Shown: piece by piece, positions 1 to 9,174 of the stretch
Position numbering within the stretch: the stretch's first letter is position 1
How the letters are laid out: every line of letters starts with the position of its first letter
From: CAZHHH01 sp964532085
Lineage (GTDB): Bacteria > Bacteroidota > Bacteroidia > Bacteroidales > Marinilabiliaceae
DNA length: 14,702 bases
NCBI GenBank assembly: GCA_964532085.1
Contig: CAZHHH010000068.1
Span: 1 to 14,702, forward strand
Reading direction: 5' to 3'
Program-made: the position numbers and the translations under genes
The notes under the pieces: generated by a model
Told to the model about the DNA's origin: nothing
Seen by the model: only the letters and a program-made list of their open reading frames with translations
Databases searched by the model: none

Positions 1-2
1 CT

Positions 3-563
3 GCAAATTTTGATGCTTATTCTCAAAATGAAAAGGTTGAATCAATTTTGGGAGTTGATTATAGTTCGCTGTTGTTCAAGACTAATATTCAATATAAAGA
101 ACACGGCTTTTCTGGATTAACTCTAATAAAAAGTCAGCCCGAAGATTCGTCATATCATATAGTTTTTATGTCTGAATTTGGAATGACTTTGATGGATTTA
201 AAATATAAAAATGATGAATTTGAAATTGTTTCAGCAAAGGAGTTTTTTAGTCATCCTAAATTAATGAAGCTTATTTTTGCCGATTTTAGAATTATAATTC
301 AAGAGTTGGATTTTGTAAATAAACTTTCTTATAAAAACAAAAAGAATAAGCTTAATAAGTTGAAGTTTAAACATTTGTCACAAAAATATATACATAAGTA
401 TAACAATAGTTTTTTTGTTGAAGAGTCCATTTGGCGACTTAATTTATTACAATCTGTAAAGGTAAAATATAACCGTGATGATGCAGGATTGCCTCAACAG
501 TTGTACTTTACACATAGTTTTGTAAAGCTTTTTGTAACATTGGATTTAATAAAAATAAAATAA
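3..563 (+). CDS. Probable envelope lipoprotein/LolA-like protein, 5'-partial
   Basis: The frame is open from the left edge of the window, so 186 residues of the C-terminal part are visible and the true start lies outside. A TTG at 48 could be read as a start, but the frame continues upstream in apparently coding sequence (visible residues begin ANFDAYSQNEK), so I do not use it. The visible part is rich in beta-strand-like segments (for example the YHIVFMSEFGMTLMDLKY stretch) followed by a lysine-rich middle. No transmembrane segment is visible, and a signal peptide or lipobox would be in the missing part. Small LolA-like or DUF3261-like lipoproteins are regular members of aryl-polyene-type clusters, and the position just before a dehydratase and a glycosyltransferase fits. 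The family assignment rests on context and general fold impression, not a clear motif. The stop codon overlaps the next start by one base (TAATG), so the two are translationally linked. Confidence 0.55.
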   Translation, partial: ANFDAYSQNEKVESILGVDYSSLLFKTNIQYKEHGFSGLTLIKSQPEDSSYHIVFMSEFGMTLMDLKYKNDEFEIVSAKEFFSHPKLMKLIFADFRIIIQELDFVNKLSYKNKKNKLNKLKFKHLSQKYIHKYNNSFFVEESIWRLNLLQSVKVKYNRDDAGLPQQLYFTHSFVKLFVTLDLIKIK

Positions 564-931
564 TGAACGGATTAGATTCTTTTTTTGAATATAAAAACTT
601 CGAGATAGAGGGAGAAGCTATTAGTGCTCAAATTTCAGTAAATAAAAGTCACCCAATTTATGAAGGTCATTTTCCTGATATGCCTGTAACGCCTGGTGTT
701 GTGCAGTTGGCAATTGTGAAATCAGTTTTAATTAAAGGTTTGGAGAAAGATATTCAGTTAATAAAATCACGTGATATAAAATTTTTATCAATGCACATTC
801 CTGCAGAAAAAGATTTGAATGTGAAAATTAATTATAAAATATCTGAGAATGATGATTATATTGTAAAAGCTGAAATTGTTGAGGAGGAAAGAGTAATTTT
901 AAAATTTAATGGAACATACAAAGCAAAATAA
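563..931 (+). CDS. FabZ/ApeI-like 3-hydroxyacyl-ACP dehydratase (hot-dog fold)
   Basis: This 122-residue protein has the length of a single hot-dog domain and the FabZ signature GHFPDMPVTPGV at residues 35-46, with the expected catalytic histidine at H36. Family members remove water from 3-hydroxyacyl-ACP during fatty acid or polyene chain extension in the cytoplasm. The catalytic acid, normally Glu (FabZ) or Asp (FabA) fourteen residues after the histidine, is Ala50 here; Gln48 is the nearest polar residue. The enzyme may therefore use a different residue, be a thioesterase-like variant, or serve a non-catalytic role. The start ATG at 563 overlaps the preceding stop by one base, and the 3' end overlaps the glycosyltransferase start by 23 nt, so it is firmly in the operon. 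With no other dehydratase in the window, it is the best candidate for the polyene-forming dehydratase of a cluster whose ketosynthases are presumably upstream. Confidence 0.85.
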   Translation: MNGLDSFFEYKNFEIEGEAISAQISVNKSHPIYEGHFPDMPVTPGVVQLAIVKSVLIKGLEKDIQLIKSRDIKFLSMHIPAEKDLNVKINYKISENDDYIVKAEIVEEERVILKFNGTYKAK

Positions 932-2105
932 CGATTATCACTCTCTTTTTAAGGAGAAAAAATGTTGTGTGATAATTCCCACATATAATAATGATGCAAC
1001 TTTAAGTCAAGTTATTAAAGATGTTTTAAGTTATTGTTCTGATGTTTTTGTTGTAAATGACGGAAGTACAGATACTACACAAGAAATCTTAAATCAATTT
1101 TCTCAAATTGAGATAATATCTTATGAAAAAAATCGTGGTAAGGGTTATGCAATGCGTATGGGCTTTAAAGAGGCTTTTGCTAAAGGATTTGAATATGCAA
1201 TAACCATAGATTCCGACGGACAGCACTATGCTAAAGATTTACCTGTTTTCTTAAATATGATTGACGACCATCCCAATGCGATTATAATTGGTGCACGTGA
1301 TTTGAATCAAGAGAATATGGCTAAAAAGAGTAATTTTGCCAATAAGTTTTCAAATTTTTGGTTTAAGGTTGAAACTGGTCTTGATATGCCCGATACTCAA
1401 TCGGGGTATCGTTTGTATCCTTTAAAAACTCTTGATAAAGTCCGCTTTTTCACTCGAAAATATGAGTTTGAAATTGAGGTGATTGTAAGAGCGGTATGGA
1501 GAGGTGTTGAGGTTCTTCCGGCACCAATTGACGTGTTCTATCCCGTTCAAGAGGAACGCGTAACTCATTTTAGGCCGTTTAAAGATTTTTTCAGAATTTC
1601 TGTTTTGAATACTGTACTCGTTTTTCTTGCGTTTTTCTATCATCATCCACGCAGAGTTTTCAAAGAGTACAGAAAAAAATCATTGAAAGATATTTATAGG
1701 GAGATAAAAGAGTCTGCAACATCATTAACTAATAAAAATATTGCATTTTCCATAGCATTTGGTGTTTTTATGGGAGTTTTTCCGATTTGGGGATATCAGC
1801 TTTTAGTGGGTTTTGTAATTGCTCATTTTTTAAGACTTCATAAAGGGATATTTTTCATTGCGGCTAATATCAGCTTACCACCTATGATTCCTTTTATTTT
1901 ATATTTAAGTTATGTTTTTGGAAGTTATATTTTAGGTGCAGGTTCATGGAGTGTGGATTTTGATTTAACAATATCATCTGTAAAAAGTAATTTATGGCAA
2001 TATATTGTCGGTGCAGTAGCTTTGTCCACAGTTTCAGCTGTGGTTTTTGGTACAATTTCTTATCTGATATTGTTAATATTTAGAAAGAAGAAGTCTTTAG
2101 ATTAA
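909..2105 (+). CDS. Family 2 glycosyltransferase fused to DUF2062 membrane domain
   Basis: Residues 18-240 form a GT-A domain of the dolichyl-phosphate-mannose-synthase type: VIIPTYNN at 21-28, VVNDGSTD at 48-55, and the metal-binding region TIDSDGQH at 99-106, followed by an acceptor-side segment (PDTQSGYRLY, 161-170). Residues 270-398 are a DUF2062-type hydrophobic domain (GVFMGVFPIWG, 285-295) with about three to four membrane segments. Such GT2-DUF2062 proteins are known in aryl-polyene and flexirubin clusters, where they are thought to glycosylate or conjugate the lipid at the inner membrane; the acceptor here is unknown. The ATG at 909 lies inside the dehydratase gene (23-nt overlap). 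A purine-rich AGGAGG-like stretch occurs near 881 but is too far away to be a normal ribosome binding site, so reinitiation after the upstream gene is likely. An ATG at 962 preceded by AAGGAG is out of frame. Confidence 0.88.
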   Translation: MEHTKQNNDYHSLFKEKKCCVIIPTYNNDATLSQVIKDVLSYCSDVFVVNDGSTDTTQEILNQFSQIEIISYEKNRGKGYAMRMGFKEAFAKGFEYAITIDSDGQHYAKDLPVFLNMIDDHPNAIIIGARDLNQENMAKKSNFANKFSNFWFKVETGLDMPDTQSGYRLYPLKTLDKVRFFTRKYEFEIEVIVRAVWRGVEVLPAPIDVFYPVQEERVTHFRPFKDFFRISVLNTVLVFLAFFYHHPRRVFKEYRKKSLKDIYREIKESATSLTNKNIAFSIAFGVFMGVFPIWGYQLLVGFVIAHFLRLHKGIFFIAANISLPPMIPFILYLSYVFGSYILGAGSWSVDFDLTISSVKSNLWQYIVGAVALSTVSAVVFGTISYLILLIFRKKKSLD

Positions 2106-2123
2106 TAGAAAAAGTAGACAGTA

Positions 2124-5100
2124 ATGGGAGATTTTTTTGTAAATATATATAATCTGTTAAAAAGAAGAGTTGGACTGTTTTTTACCATTCTTTCTCTTTT
2201 TTTGGTTATTGCAATATATGCCATTTCAAAAATGGAATTTAAGGAGGATATAAACTCTATTATTCCACGCGATGAGCGTGTTAGTGTTATTAGCTCTGTG
2301 TTTAGCAACAGCCAAATGGCAGACAGAATTGTATTTACAATCTCTCTGAAAAATCAAGATGTAACAGATAGAGGAAAACTTTTAGAAGTTGGCGAAGAGT
2401 TATTTGCCTCTTTAAAAAAAGATTCTCTATATATTAAAAATATTGATTTTGAAGTTGATCAATCACTCTTTTTAGATGTTTATGATTTTATCTATAATCA
2501 TATCCCAATTTTTTTAGATGATGAAGATTATCAACGACTTGATTCAGTTTTAAACGGTGAAGCGATTTATGAAAATATCGAAGCTGGATATCGTCGATTA
2601 ATTTCACCAACAGGGTTTGCAACTGGTAGATTTTTCTTTAAAGACCCTATAAATATAACAACAGACGCTCTTCAACGATTAAATAATTTTAATATTGACG
2701 ATAATTTCACCGTTATAGATGCTCGAATTTTTACGCAAGATGAGAAAAACTTAATGCTCTTTGTTGACCCACTTCATCCATCTTCGCAAACTAAAGAAAA
2801 TCAAAATTTGGTCTCTTTTATTAACACTGAAGTTGATAAAATATTAAAAGAGAATGAAGAAGTTGATATTTCAGTATATGGCGGAACTGTTGTAGCTATT
2901 GAAAATTCATCACAAGTAAAACGTGATATTATAATAACAGTTTCACTCTCGTTACTGTTTTTAACTCTACTTTTTTGGAGTTATTTCAGACGATTAAGAG
3001 TTATCGCTCTTCTACTTTTACCAGTTTCCATTGGAACAATAATTTCATTGCTTTTGCTTTCGCTCTTTGTGGGCGAAGTTTCAACTATATCATTGGGCAT
3101 CGGAGCTATTTTGCTCTGTATCGCAATTGATTACTCTATTCACGTTTTTACCCATATTAAAGAATCAACTTCCATATCAGAAGCTTTGAAGAAGATTGCT
3201 ATTCCATTAATAATGAGTAGTTTTACAACAGCTTCGGCAATGCTCTGTATCTATATTATAAAGTCGGAGGCGTTAGAACAATTGGCTCTTTTTGCGGCCT
3301 TTGGAATAATGTTTTCAGCAATTGCAGCTTTGATAGTGCTACCTTTGGTTTCAAATAAAATAAAGATTAAAAGTGAAAATAGAACTTCAAAATTGATAAT
3401 TTCGATTGTAAGTCCTGAATATCATAAGAATAGATACTTAGTTTTTACAGTAATTATTCTAACTGTTGTTTTCTACTATTTTTCAGCCAATATAAAATTT
3501 AATGGAGACATTTCCGCTTTAAATTATCAATCTAAAAAGGTAACTGAGGCAGAGCTGAAATTAAAGGAGATTAGTGCAGAAGCAAGTAGTAGTGTGTTTG
3601 CTTTTACTCATAGCAAATCATTAGATGAGGCACTTCAAAAGGCGGAAGAGAATAGAGCTGCAATTCAAAAAATGGTTGATGATGGCATTGTAAAAATGGT
3701 TGTTTCGGCAACAGATATTATCCCATCTGTGAAAATACAAAAAGATAAAATAGAAAAATGGAATCAGTTTTGGACTAGTGAGAGAAAGGATATATTAAAG
3801 GAAAACATTATACAATCAGCAAAATCTTTTAAAATAAAAGAAGAAGCTTTTAATCAGTTTTTCAATCTGTTGGATAAAGATTTCGAATTGCTTTCAGATG
3901 ATGATTTAATAATGATTGAGAAAACTTTTTTGGATAATTTTATTCATAAAGTTGATGATGATTTTTTTGTGACAACTGTTTTTAAGGCTGAAAATGATAG
4001 TAAAACACAGCTTATTGATGAGTTATCAGAAAATCCAGATTGGGTAATTTTTGACCAACAGCTCTTTATAAATAAATTTTTAGACTTGTTGCGAGAAGAT
4101 TTTGATAAGCTCTCAATGTTCTCAATGATTGTTGTTTTTGTGATTCTTTTGCTCTTTTTTGGTAGAATTGAACTTGCCGTAGTTACTTTTTTACCTATCT
4201 CAATTGGCTGGATTTGGACTTTAGGAATAATGGGACTTACGGGAATTGAATTTAATGTTTTCAATATCATAATTTCAAGTATAGTTTTTGGTTTAGGACT
4301 CGATTACAGCATTTTCATTATTAACGGAATGATAGATGACTACAAGACCGGCAACACGCCACTTGTCCATTTTAAACTATCGGTATTAATGTCTGCCTTT
4401 ACAACTCTTGGTGGTTTTGGTGTCCTTGTTTTTGCAAAGCATCCTGCAATTAAGTCAATCGCTTTTGTTGCAATTGTGGGTATTGGCTCTGTCCTCTTGA
4501 TAACTTTTATTTTATCGCCTTTACTTTTCAATCTCCTTATAAAAGTCAAGGAAAAAAAGAGAGAGTTCCCTGTCACTTTGTCCAATACTATTTTATCAAT
4601 TGTGACATTCTCTGTTTTCTTGATAGGTGCTTTAATTATGACGCTTTTAGTACCTATTTTATGGATATTGCCAATTAGGAAAAAAAGTAAAAAACAGTTA
4701 ATCTCTTATGTTATCTCTAAATTCTCAAAAGCTGTTGTCTATATGATTTTTCCAATTAAAAAGAGAATTATAGATAGAGATAAATTAGATTTGTCAAAGT
4801 CTAAAGTGTTGATATCTAATCATCAATCGCATCTGGACTTGGTGTTATTATTGATGCTTCATCCAAAAATTATTGTTTTTACAAACAAATGGGTCTATAA
4901 CAATCCGTTTTATGGAGTAATAATCCGTTTTGCTGATTATTTTCCTGCATATCGTGGTATAGATGAGGGCTTTGATAAGGTTAGAGAAAAAGTAAAAGAT
5001 GGGTATTCAATTCTAATATTTCCTGAGGGTAAAAGAACTTTTGATGGAGAAATTAATAGGTTTCATCAAGGTGCTTTCTCTGTTGCAGACGAATTGAGCA

Positions 5101-5969
5101 TTGAAGTACAGCCAATAATGATTCACGGTGCTTTTGATTGTTTGCCAAAAACTGATTTTTTCCTCAAAAAAGGTGAGGTTACTCTAAAGTTTTTTGACTC
5201 TATTTCTCCTGAATATGAAATGACAAATCACGGTAAAACATATAGAAAGCAAGCAAAAGCTATTACGAAATTCTATAGAGACGAATATAAAATTTTAAGA
5301 AATGAGGTTGAAACAACTAATTATCTAAAAAACGTTCTATCTCATCAATATATTTATAAAAGCCCTGTGTTAGAGTGGTATATGAAAATAAAATTGCGAT
5401 TGGAAAAGAGCTATCAATTTTATGATGATTTAATTCCTGCAAACTCTAAGGTTGTTGATGTTGGTTGTGGATATGGTTTCCTCTCTTATATGTTGATGCT
5501 TACACCTAAGAATAGGACTGTAATTGGAGTCGACTATGACGAAGATAAAATTGCACTTGCAAATAATCTCTCTCTTAAAAATGAAAAAATTACATTTGAT
5601 GTTTTAGATATAATTAAAGATGAATTACCAAATGGTGATGTATATCTGTTTAATGATGTTTTGCACTATCTTCCTTTTGAAAATCAGACAGATATTTTGA
5701 AAAACTGTATGGCAAATCTACCTGATAATGGATTAATTGTTGTTCGTGATGCCGATGCAAGTCAAATAAAAGGAACAAAAATGACAAAGTTTACAGAGTA
5801 TCAGTCAACTAAGTTGTTTAAATTTAATCGTGCGGATCATCCGCTAACTTATATTTCTAAAGATGAAATCATCAATTTAGCATCTGAACAAGGCTTTAGT
5901 TGTGAGATTGTTGATAACTCATATTTTAAAACCTCAAATATTACCTACTTACTGAAAAAAAACAATTAA
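2124..5969 (+). CDS. Trifunctional MMPL exporter / PlsC-like acyltransferase / SAM methyltransferase
   Basis: A 1281-residue polypeptide with three modules. Residues 1-810 are an MMPL/RND transporter: a first membrane helix at about 16-36, a large periplasmic domain to about 265, a helix bundle at 269-410, a second helix and periplasmic domain (439-660), and a second bundle (664-805). Both halves carry an Asp-Tyr pair inside a helix (D336-Y337 and D727-Y728), matching the proton-relay pairs known from MmpL3. A further hydrophobic stretch at 820-850 leads into a lysophospholipid acyltransferase domain with NHQSHLD (H900, D905), FPEGKR (966-971) and a VQPIMIHG block (996-1002). Residues about 1064-1281 are a class I methyltransferase with VVDVGCGYGF (1110-1119) and an acidic second motif near D1137. 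It probably exports the lipid product across the inner membrane, with acylation and methylation on the cytoplasmic face. It starts 18 nt after the glycosyltransferase. The architecture is known in Bacteroidota; substrates are not evident from sequence. Confidence 0.92.
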   Translation: MGDFFVNIYNLLKRRVGLFFTILSLFLVIAIYAISKMEFKEDINSIIPRDERVSVISSVFSNSQMADRIVFTISLKNQDVTDRGKLLEVGEELFASLKKDSLYIKNIDFEVDQSLFLDVYDFIYNHIPIFLDDEDYQRLDSVLNGEAIYENIEAGYRRLISPTGFATGRFFFKDPINITTDALQRLNNFNIDDNFTVIDARIFTQDEKNLMLFVDPLHPSSQTKENQNLVSFINTEVDKILKENEEVDISVYGGTVVAIENSSQVKRDIIITVSLSLLFLTLLFWSYFRRLRVIALLLLPVSIGTIISLLLLSLFVGEVSTISLGIGAILLCIAIDYSIHVFTHIKESTSISEALKKIAIPLIMSSFTTASAMLCIYIIKSEALEQLALFAAFGIMFSAIAALIVLPLVSNKIKIKSENRTSKLIISIVSPEYHKNRYLVFTVIILTVVFYYFSANIKFNGDISALNYQSKKVTEAELKLKEISAEASSSVFAFTHSKSLDEALQKAEENRAAIQKMVDDGIVKMVVSATDIIPSVKIQKDKIEKWNQFWTSERKDILKENIIQSAKSFKIKEEAFNQFFNLLDKDFELLSDDDLIMIEKTFLDNFIHKVDDDFFVTTVFKAENDSKTQLIDELSENPDWVIFDQQLFINKFLDLLREDFDKLSMFSMIVVFVILLLFFGRIELAVVTFLPISIGWIWTLGIMGLTGIEFNVFNIIISSIVFGLGLDYSIFIINGMIDDYKTGNTPLVHFKLSVLMSAFTTLGGFGVLVFAKHPAIKSIAFVAIVGIGSVLLITFILSPLLFNLLIKVKEKKREFPVTLSNTILSIVTFSVFLIGALIMTLLVPILWILPIRKKSKKQLISYVISKFSKAVVYMIFPIKKRIIDRDKLDLSKSKVLISNHQSHLDLVLLLMLHPKIIVFTNKWVYNNPFYGVIIRFADYFPAYRGIDEGFDKVREKVKDGYSILIFPEGKRTFDGEINRFHQGAFSVADELSIEVQPIMIHGAFDCLPKTDFFLKKGEVTLKFFDSISPEYEMTNHGKTYRKQAKAITKFYRDEYKILRNEVETTNYLKNVLSHQYIYKSPVLEWYMKIKLRLEKSYQFYDDLIPANSKVVDVGCGYGFLSYMLMLTPKNRTVIGVDYDEDKIALANNLSLKNEKITFDVLDIIKDELPNGDVYLFNDVLHYLPFENQTDILKNCMANLPDNGLIVVRDADASQIKGTKMTKFTEYQSTKLFKFNRADHPLTYISKDEIINLASEQGFSCEIVDNSYFKTSNITYLLKKNN

Positions 5970-5974
5970 TAGAT

Positions 5975-7465
5975 GTGAAAAAGTATGATATAGCAATAAT
6001 TGGTGGTGGCTTTAGTGGATTAATGTCCGCAGCTATTTTGAGTAAACACGGTTATTCCGTCTGCCTACTGGAAAAAGAGAAGAAAGTTGGCGGTAATTTG
6101 CAGACTTTTAGACGGTTTGGCAAAACTTTTAACACAGGTCTGCACTATGTTGGAGCACTGGATAATGGACAAATTTTAAATAAAATATTTAAATATGTTG
6201 GTGTTTATGATAAAATATCTCTTAAACCACTTGATAATGATTGTTTTGATAAAATAATTATTGATAAAAAAGAGTATTGTTCTGTCACAGGGTTCGATAA
6301 TTACGAAAATAATCTAAAGCGTCTATTTCCAAATGATGTAGAAGATATTTCTCAATATATGAACAAAATAAAAGAAGTGTGGAATAGCAACCCATATTTG
6401 AATTTGAGAGATATTGATGAATCAATTGTTGTTACAGAAGCATTTGATAATGATGGGTTAATGGATGTTGTGAACTCTGTAATTAAAAATGAAGAGTTGA
6501 AATCATTGCTTCTTGCAAATAATGCACTTTATGCAGGAGATCCAGAGCGAACCCCATTTTATATTCACGCTTTAATAACCTCTCTTTTTATTCAAAGTGC
6601 TTATACAATTTCAGACGGAAGTCACAATTTAGTTAATGCTTTTGTAGAAGTCTTAAAAGAACAAAGTGTTGATATACTGACAAATAAAAAAGTGTCTAAA
6701 ATTTTGACAGAAAATGGTCTTGCTAAAAAAATCATAACTGAAGATGGTAGCGAAATAGTTGCTGAAACTGTTTTTTCTTCTGTACACCCCACTGTATCTG
6801 TCTCGTGGTTTGATGAGGGTGTCTTTCGAAAAATATTTTTGAATAGAATCTCAAGTTTAAAAAATACAACTAGTTCATTTGTGCTTTATCTTTCTTTTAA
6901 GCCAAAAAGTTTTAAACACTATAATAACAATCACTTTATTTATAACACTTCTGATGTTTTTGGAGCTGTTTATGAAAAAAATGAATGGCCAAAATCAATA
7001 ATATTTTATACCACAGAAGATAAAGAGAGTATTGGATATGCTGAAAGTGCTACCGCTATTGCTTTTATGAATTTTGAAGAGGTCGAAAAGTGGAAAGATA
7101 AAAGTTTTAGAAAAGGAAATGAAGAGTATGACTCATTCAAGAATGAAAAAAGTGACAAAATCATAAAACTGTTATCAAAATCTTTTCAAGACATAGAGAC
7201 TTCCGTTGAAAATTATGCAACATCAACACCTTTAACATACCTTGATTATACTGGTATTCCTGAGGGTTCGATGTATGGTATAGCAAAGGATTACACCAAT
7301 CAAGTGGGTACATATATGCCAATAGATACGCGAGTTTCAAATTTTAAATTAATGGGGCAAAGCATTGGATTGCACGGAATAATGGGAGTGGCTATGAATT
7401 CAGTTTTGGCTTGCTCAAAAATAGTTGGAATAAATAAATTAATTTCTGAAATTAGGGAATTCTAA
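5975..7465 (+). CDS. CrtI/RetSat-like FAD-dependent oxidoreductase
   Basis: This 496-residue protein opens with a dinucleotide-binding motif, IIGGGFSGL at residues 8-16, followed by the ribose-binding glutamate at the end of the second strand (LLEK, E33) and a GGN motif at 39-41, as in phytoene desaturases and retinol saturases. The HPTVSVSWF segment (271-279) and the C-terminal GQSIGLHGIMGVAMNS region (461-476) fit the FAD-contacting end of that family. There is no signal peptide. Members desaturate, saturate or isomerise long conjugated or hydrophobic chains, so a role in tailoring a polyene or aryl-lipid is a reasonable inference. The start is GTG at 5975; an ATG two bases upstream is followed at once by TGA and cannot be used. 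The gap to the preceding stop is only 5 nt. Confidence 0.85.
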   Translation: MKKYDIAIIGGGFSGLMSAAILSKHGYSVCLLEKEKKVGGNLQTFRRFGKTFNTGLHYVGALDNGQILNKIFKYVGVYDKISLKPLDNDCFDKIIIDKKEYCSVTGFDNYENNLKRLFPNDVEDISQYMNKIKEVWNSNPYLNLRDIDESIVVTEAFDNDGLMDVVNSVIKNEELKSLLLANNALYAGDPERTPFYIHALITSLFIQSAYTISDGSHNLVNAFVEVLKEQSVDILTNKKVSKILTENGLAKKIITEDGSEIVAETVFSSVHPTVSVSWFDEGVFRKIFLNRISSLKNTTSSFVLYLSFKPKSFKHYNNNHFIYNTSDVFGAVYEKNEWPKSIIFYTTEDKESIGYAESATAIAFMNFEEVEKWKDKSFRKGNEEYDSFKNEKSDKIIKLLSKSFQDIETSVENYATSTPLTYLDYTGIPEGSMYGIAKDYTNQVGTYMPIDTRVSNFKLMGQSIGLHGIMGVAMNSVLACSKIVGINKLISEIREF

Positions 7466-7484
7466 AAACTTTAAAACTAATATA

Positions 7485-9149
7485 ATGAAGAAAATAAGTA
7501 AAATATTACTAATATTTTTACTCTCTATAATAGTCCTTGTTGTAGCTTTTAAACGGGCTACAAGGATATCACCACCACAGGTTGTTAACAATTTTGAATT
7601 AAACGAACAAAAGATTGAAGTCTCAAATAATCTATACACTTTTCAAGATAGTTGGTTGAAGAAAAACAAATATGGATTGTGGGAAATGTATGCTTCAGGT
7701 GCGCCTTTTGAATTGGGATATAAACACGGCATTCTAACAGATAGCCTTAGTGCATATCAAGAATTGCAGTTTGTCAACAGCATAAAAGAGATGATACCGT
7801 CTGAATCTTATCTTAAATTTTTAAAACATTTTTTAGGTTGGTTCAATAGAAAACTAGATAAATATATACTTCCAGAATATCAGCAAGAGATTTATGGAAT
7901 TTCACAATTCACCACTTCAGAATTTGATTTTATAGGAGATAAATATCCCCGAATTCTTAATTATCACGCTGCACACGATATTGGTCACGCCTTAGAAAAT
8001 ATGAATTTGGTAGAATGTACAGCCTTTATGACTAAAGAGGCAAGAAGCGAAGATGGTAAAATGCTGATAGGCAGAAATATGGATTTTTCTGTTGGCGATG
8101 GTTTTGCTGAAAATAAAATTGTGGCATTTTATAAACCTGAAAAAGGTAATAAGTTTGCATTTATAACTTGGGCAGGCTTTGTTGGTTCTGTCTCAGGGAT
8201 GAATGACAAGGGTTTGGTTGTTACGATAAATGCGGCAAATTCTTCAATTCCTATGTCTGCAAAAACACCGGTTTCCATTTTGGCGCGTGAAGTCCTGCAA
8301 TATGCTTCTAATATTGAAGACGCTTATGAGATTATTAAAAATAGAGATGTTTTTGTTGCTGAGCTTTTTCTTATTGGCTCAGTAAGTGATAACAAAACTG
8401 TTATAATTGAAAAATCTCTTGAAAAATCCGCAGTTTATGACGCAGAAAGTGATACATTAATTGTCACAAATCATTATCAAAGCGAAGAATTGAAATCAAC
8501 GGAGCTAAACAAAGAGAGTTTTGTAGATGGCTCTTCGCCTTATAGAATGAGCAGAGTAGCTCAACTTCTGCAAAAAAATGAAAAACATTCACCTACTACT
8601 TTTGCAGAAATTCTAAGAGACCAATTGGGTTTGGATGATAAAAATATAGGAATGGGAAATGAAAAAGCTGTAAATCAGTTAATAGCTCATCATTCAGTGA
8701 TTTTTAAACCAGAAGAACTTAAAATGTGGGTTAGTGCAGGACCGTTTCAACTAGGGAAATATCTATGTTATGATTTGAATCTAGTTTTTAATGATTCATT
8801 GGATATAAATAGTAATATTTTTATTGAATCAGAAACTATTGATGAAGATGAGTTCTTATTTTCAGATGATTATAGCAATTTTATTGAGTTTAAAAAAGAG
8901 ACAGAAAGGTTGAAAAATATTCTAAAATCAGATAATCTTGAGCAGATTACAGATATTGATTTAGATAGATATATCTCTTTAAATCCTAACTTTTTCTACA
9001 CTTATTATATTGTTGGAGAGTGTTATAGGTTGAAAGGTGAACTTAATAAAGCAGATGAGAATTTTGAAAAAGCATTAACACTTGAAATTGCTAGAAATTC
9101 AGAGAAAGAACTGATTGAGAGTAAGAAAAACCTATTAAAGAAAAAATAA
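7485..9149 (+). CDS. C45-family autoproteolytic acyltransferase/hydrolase (Ntn type) with N-terminal anchor and TPR-like tail
   Basis: This 554-residue protein begins with a short basic stretch and a hydrophobic helix at about 7-22 with no obvious cleavage site, which suggests an inner-membrane anchor facing the periplasm or an uncleaved export signal. The central domain resembles acyl-CoA:6-aminopenicillanate acyltransferase (peptidase family C45): a VECTAF motif places the likely catalytic cysteine at C178, followed by GRNMDF (196-201), whose Arg-Asn-Asp pattern is typical of Ntn hydrolases of the penicillin/bile-acid acylase group. If processing occurs it would expose C178 as the new N-terminus. 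Residues about 499-540 look like one tetratricopeptide repeat (YIVGECYRLKG, then KADENFEKAL). These enzymes transfer or hydrolyse acyl groups on amines. Next to an exporter and acyltransferases, it may load or trim an N-acyl or peptide head group outside the inner membrane. It starts 19 nt after the oxidoreductase. The substrate is unknown. Confidence 0.85.
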   Translation: MKKISKILLIFLLSIIVLVVAFKRATRISPPQVVNNFELNEQKIEVSNNLYTFQDSWLKKNKYGLWEMYASGAPFELGYKHGILTDSLSAYQELQFVNSIKEMIPSESYLKFLKHFLGWFNRKLDKYILPEYQQEIYGISQFTTSEFDFIGDKYPRILNYHAAHDIGHALENMNLVECTAFMTKEARSEDGKMLIGRNMDFSVGDGFAENKIVAFYKPEKGNKFAFITWAGFVGSVSGMNDKGLVVTINAANSSIPMSAKTPVSILAREVLQYASNIEDAYEIIKNRDVFVAELFLIGSVSDNKTVIIEKSLEKSAVYDAESDTLIVTNHYQSEELKSTELNKESFVDGSSPYRMSRVAQLLQKNEKHSPTTFAEILRDQLGLDDKNIGMGNEKAVNQLIAHHSVIFKPEELKMWVSAGPFQLGKYLCYDLNLVFNDSLDINSNIFIESETIDEDEFLFSDDYSNFIEFKKETERLKNILKSDNLEQITDIDLDRYISLNPNFFYTYYIVGECYRLKGELNKADENFEKALTLEIARNSEKELIESKKNLLKKK

Positions 9150-9174
9150 TTCTTGATTCAAAAGTTACCTAAAA

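Noticed and set aside
48..50. TTG as a start for the first gene
   Set aside because: The frame stays open to the window edge and the upstream residues look coding, so the gene is simply cut by the edge.
909..931. The two 23-nt gene overlaps (909-931 and 11694-11716) as a special coupling signal
   Set aside because: The overlap lengths match, but the two sequences share no obvious motif, so the equal length is probably chance.
2106..2123. Possible promoter between the glycosyltransferase and exporter genes
   Set aside because: The 18-nt gap holds no match to the Bacteroidota TAnnTTTG/TTTG pattern that I could identify; co-transcription is simpler.
3944..4270. Open frame on the - strand inside the exporter gene, and similar ones at 1422-1646, 4340-4585 and 12727-13005
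   Set aside because: They lie opposite strongly supported genes, have low-complexity compositions and show no recognisable domain.
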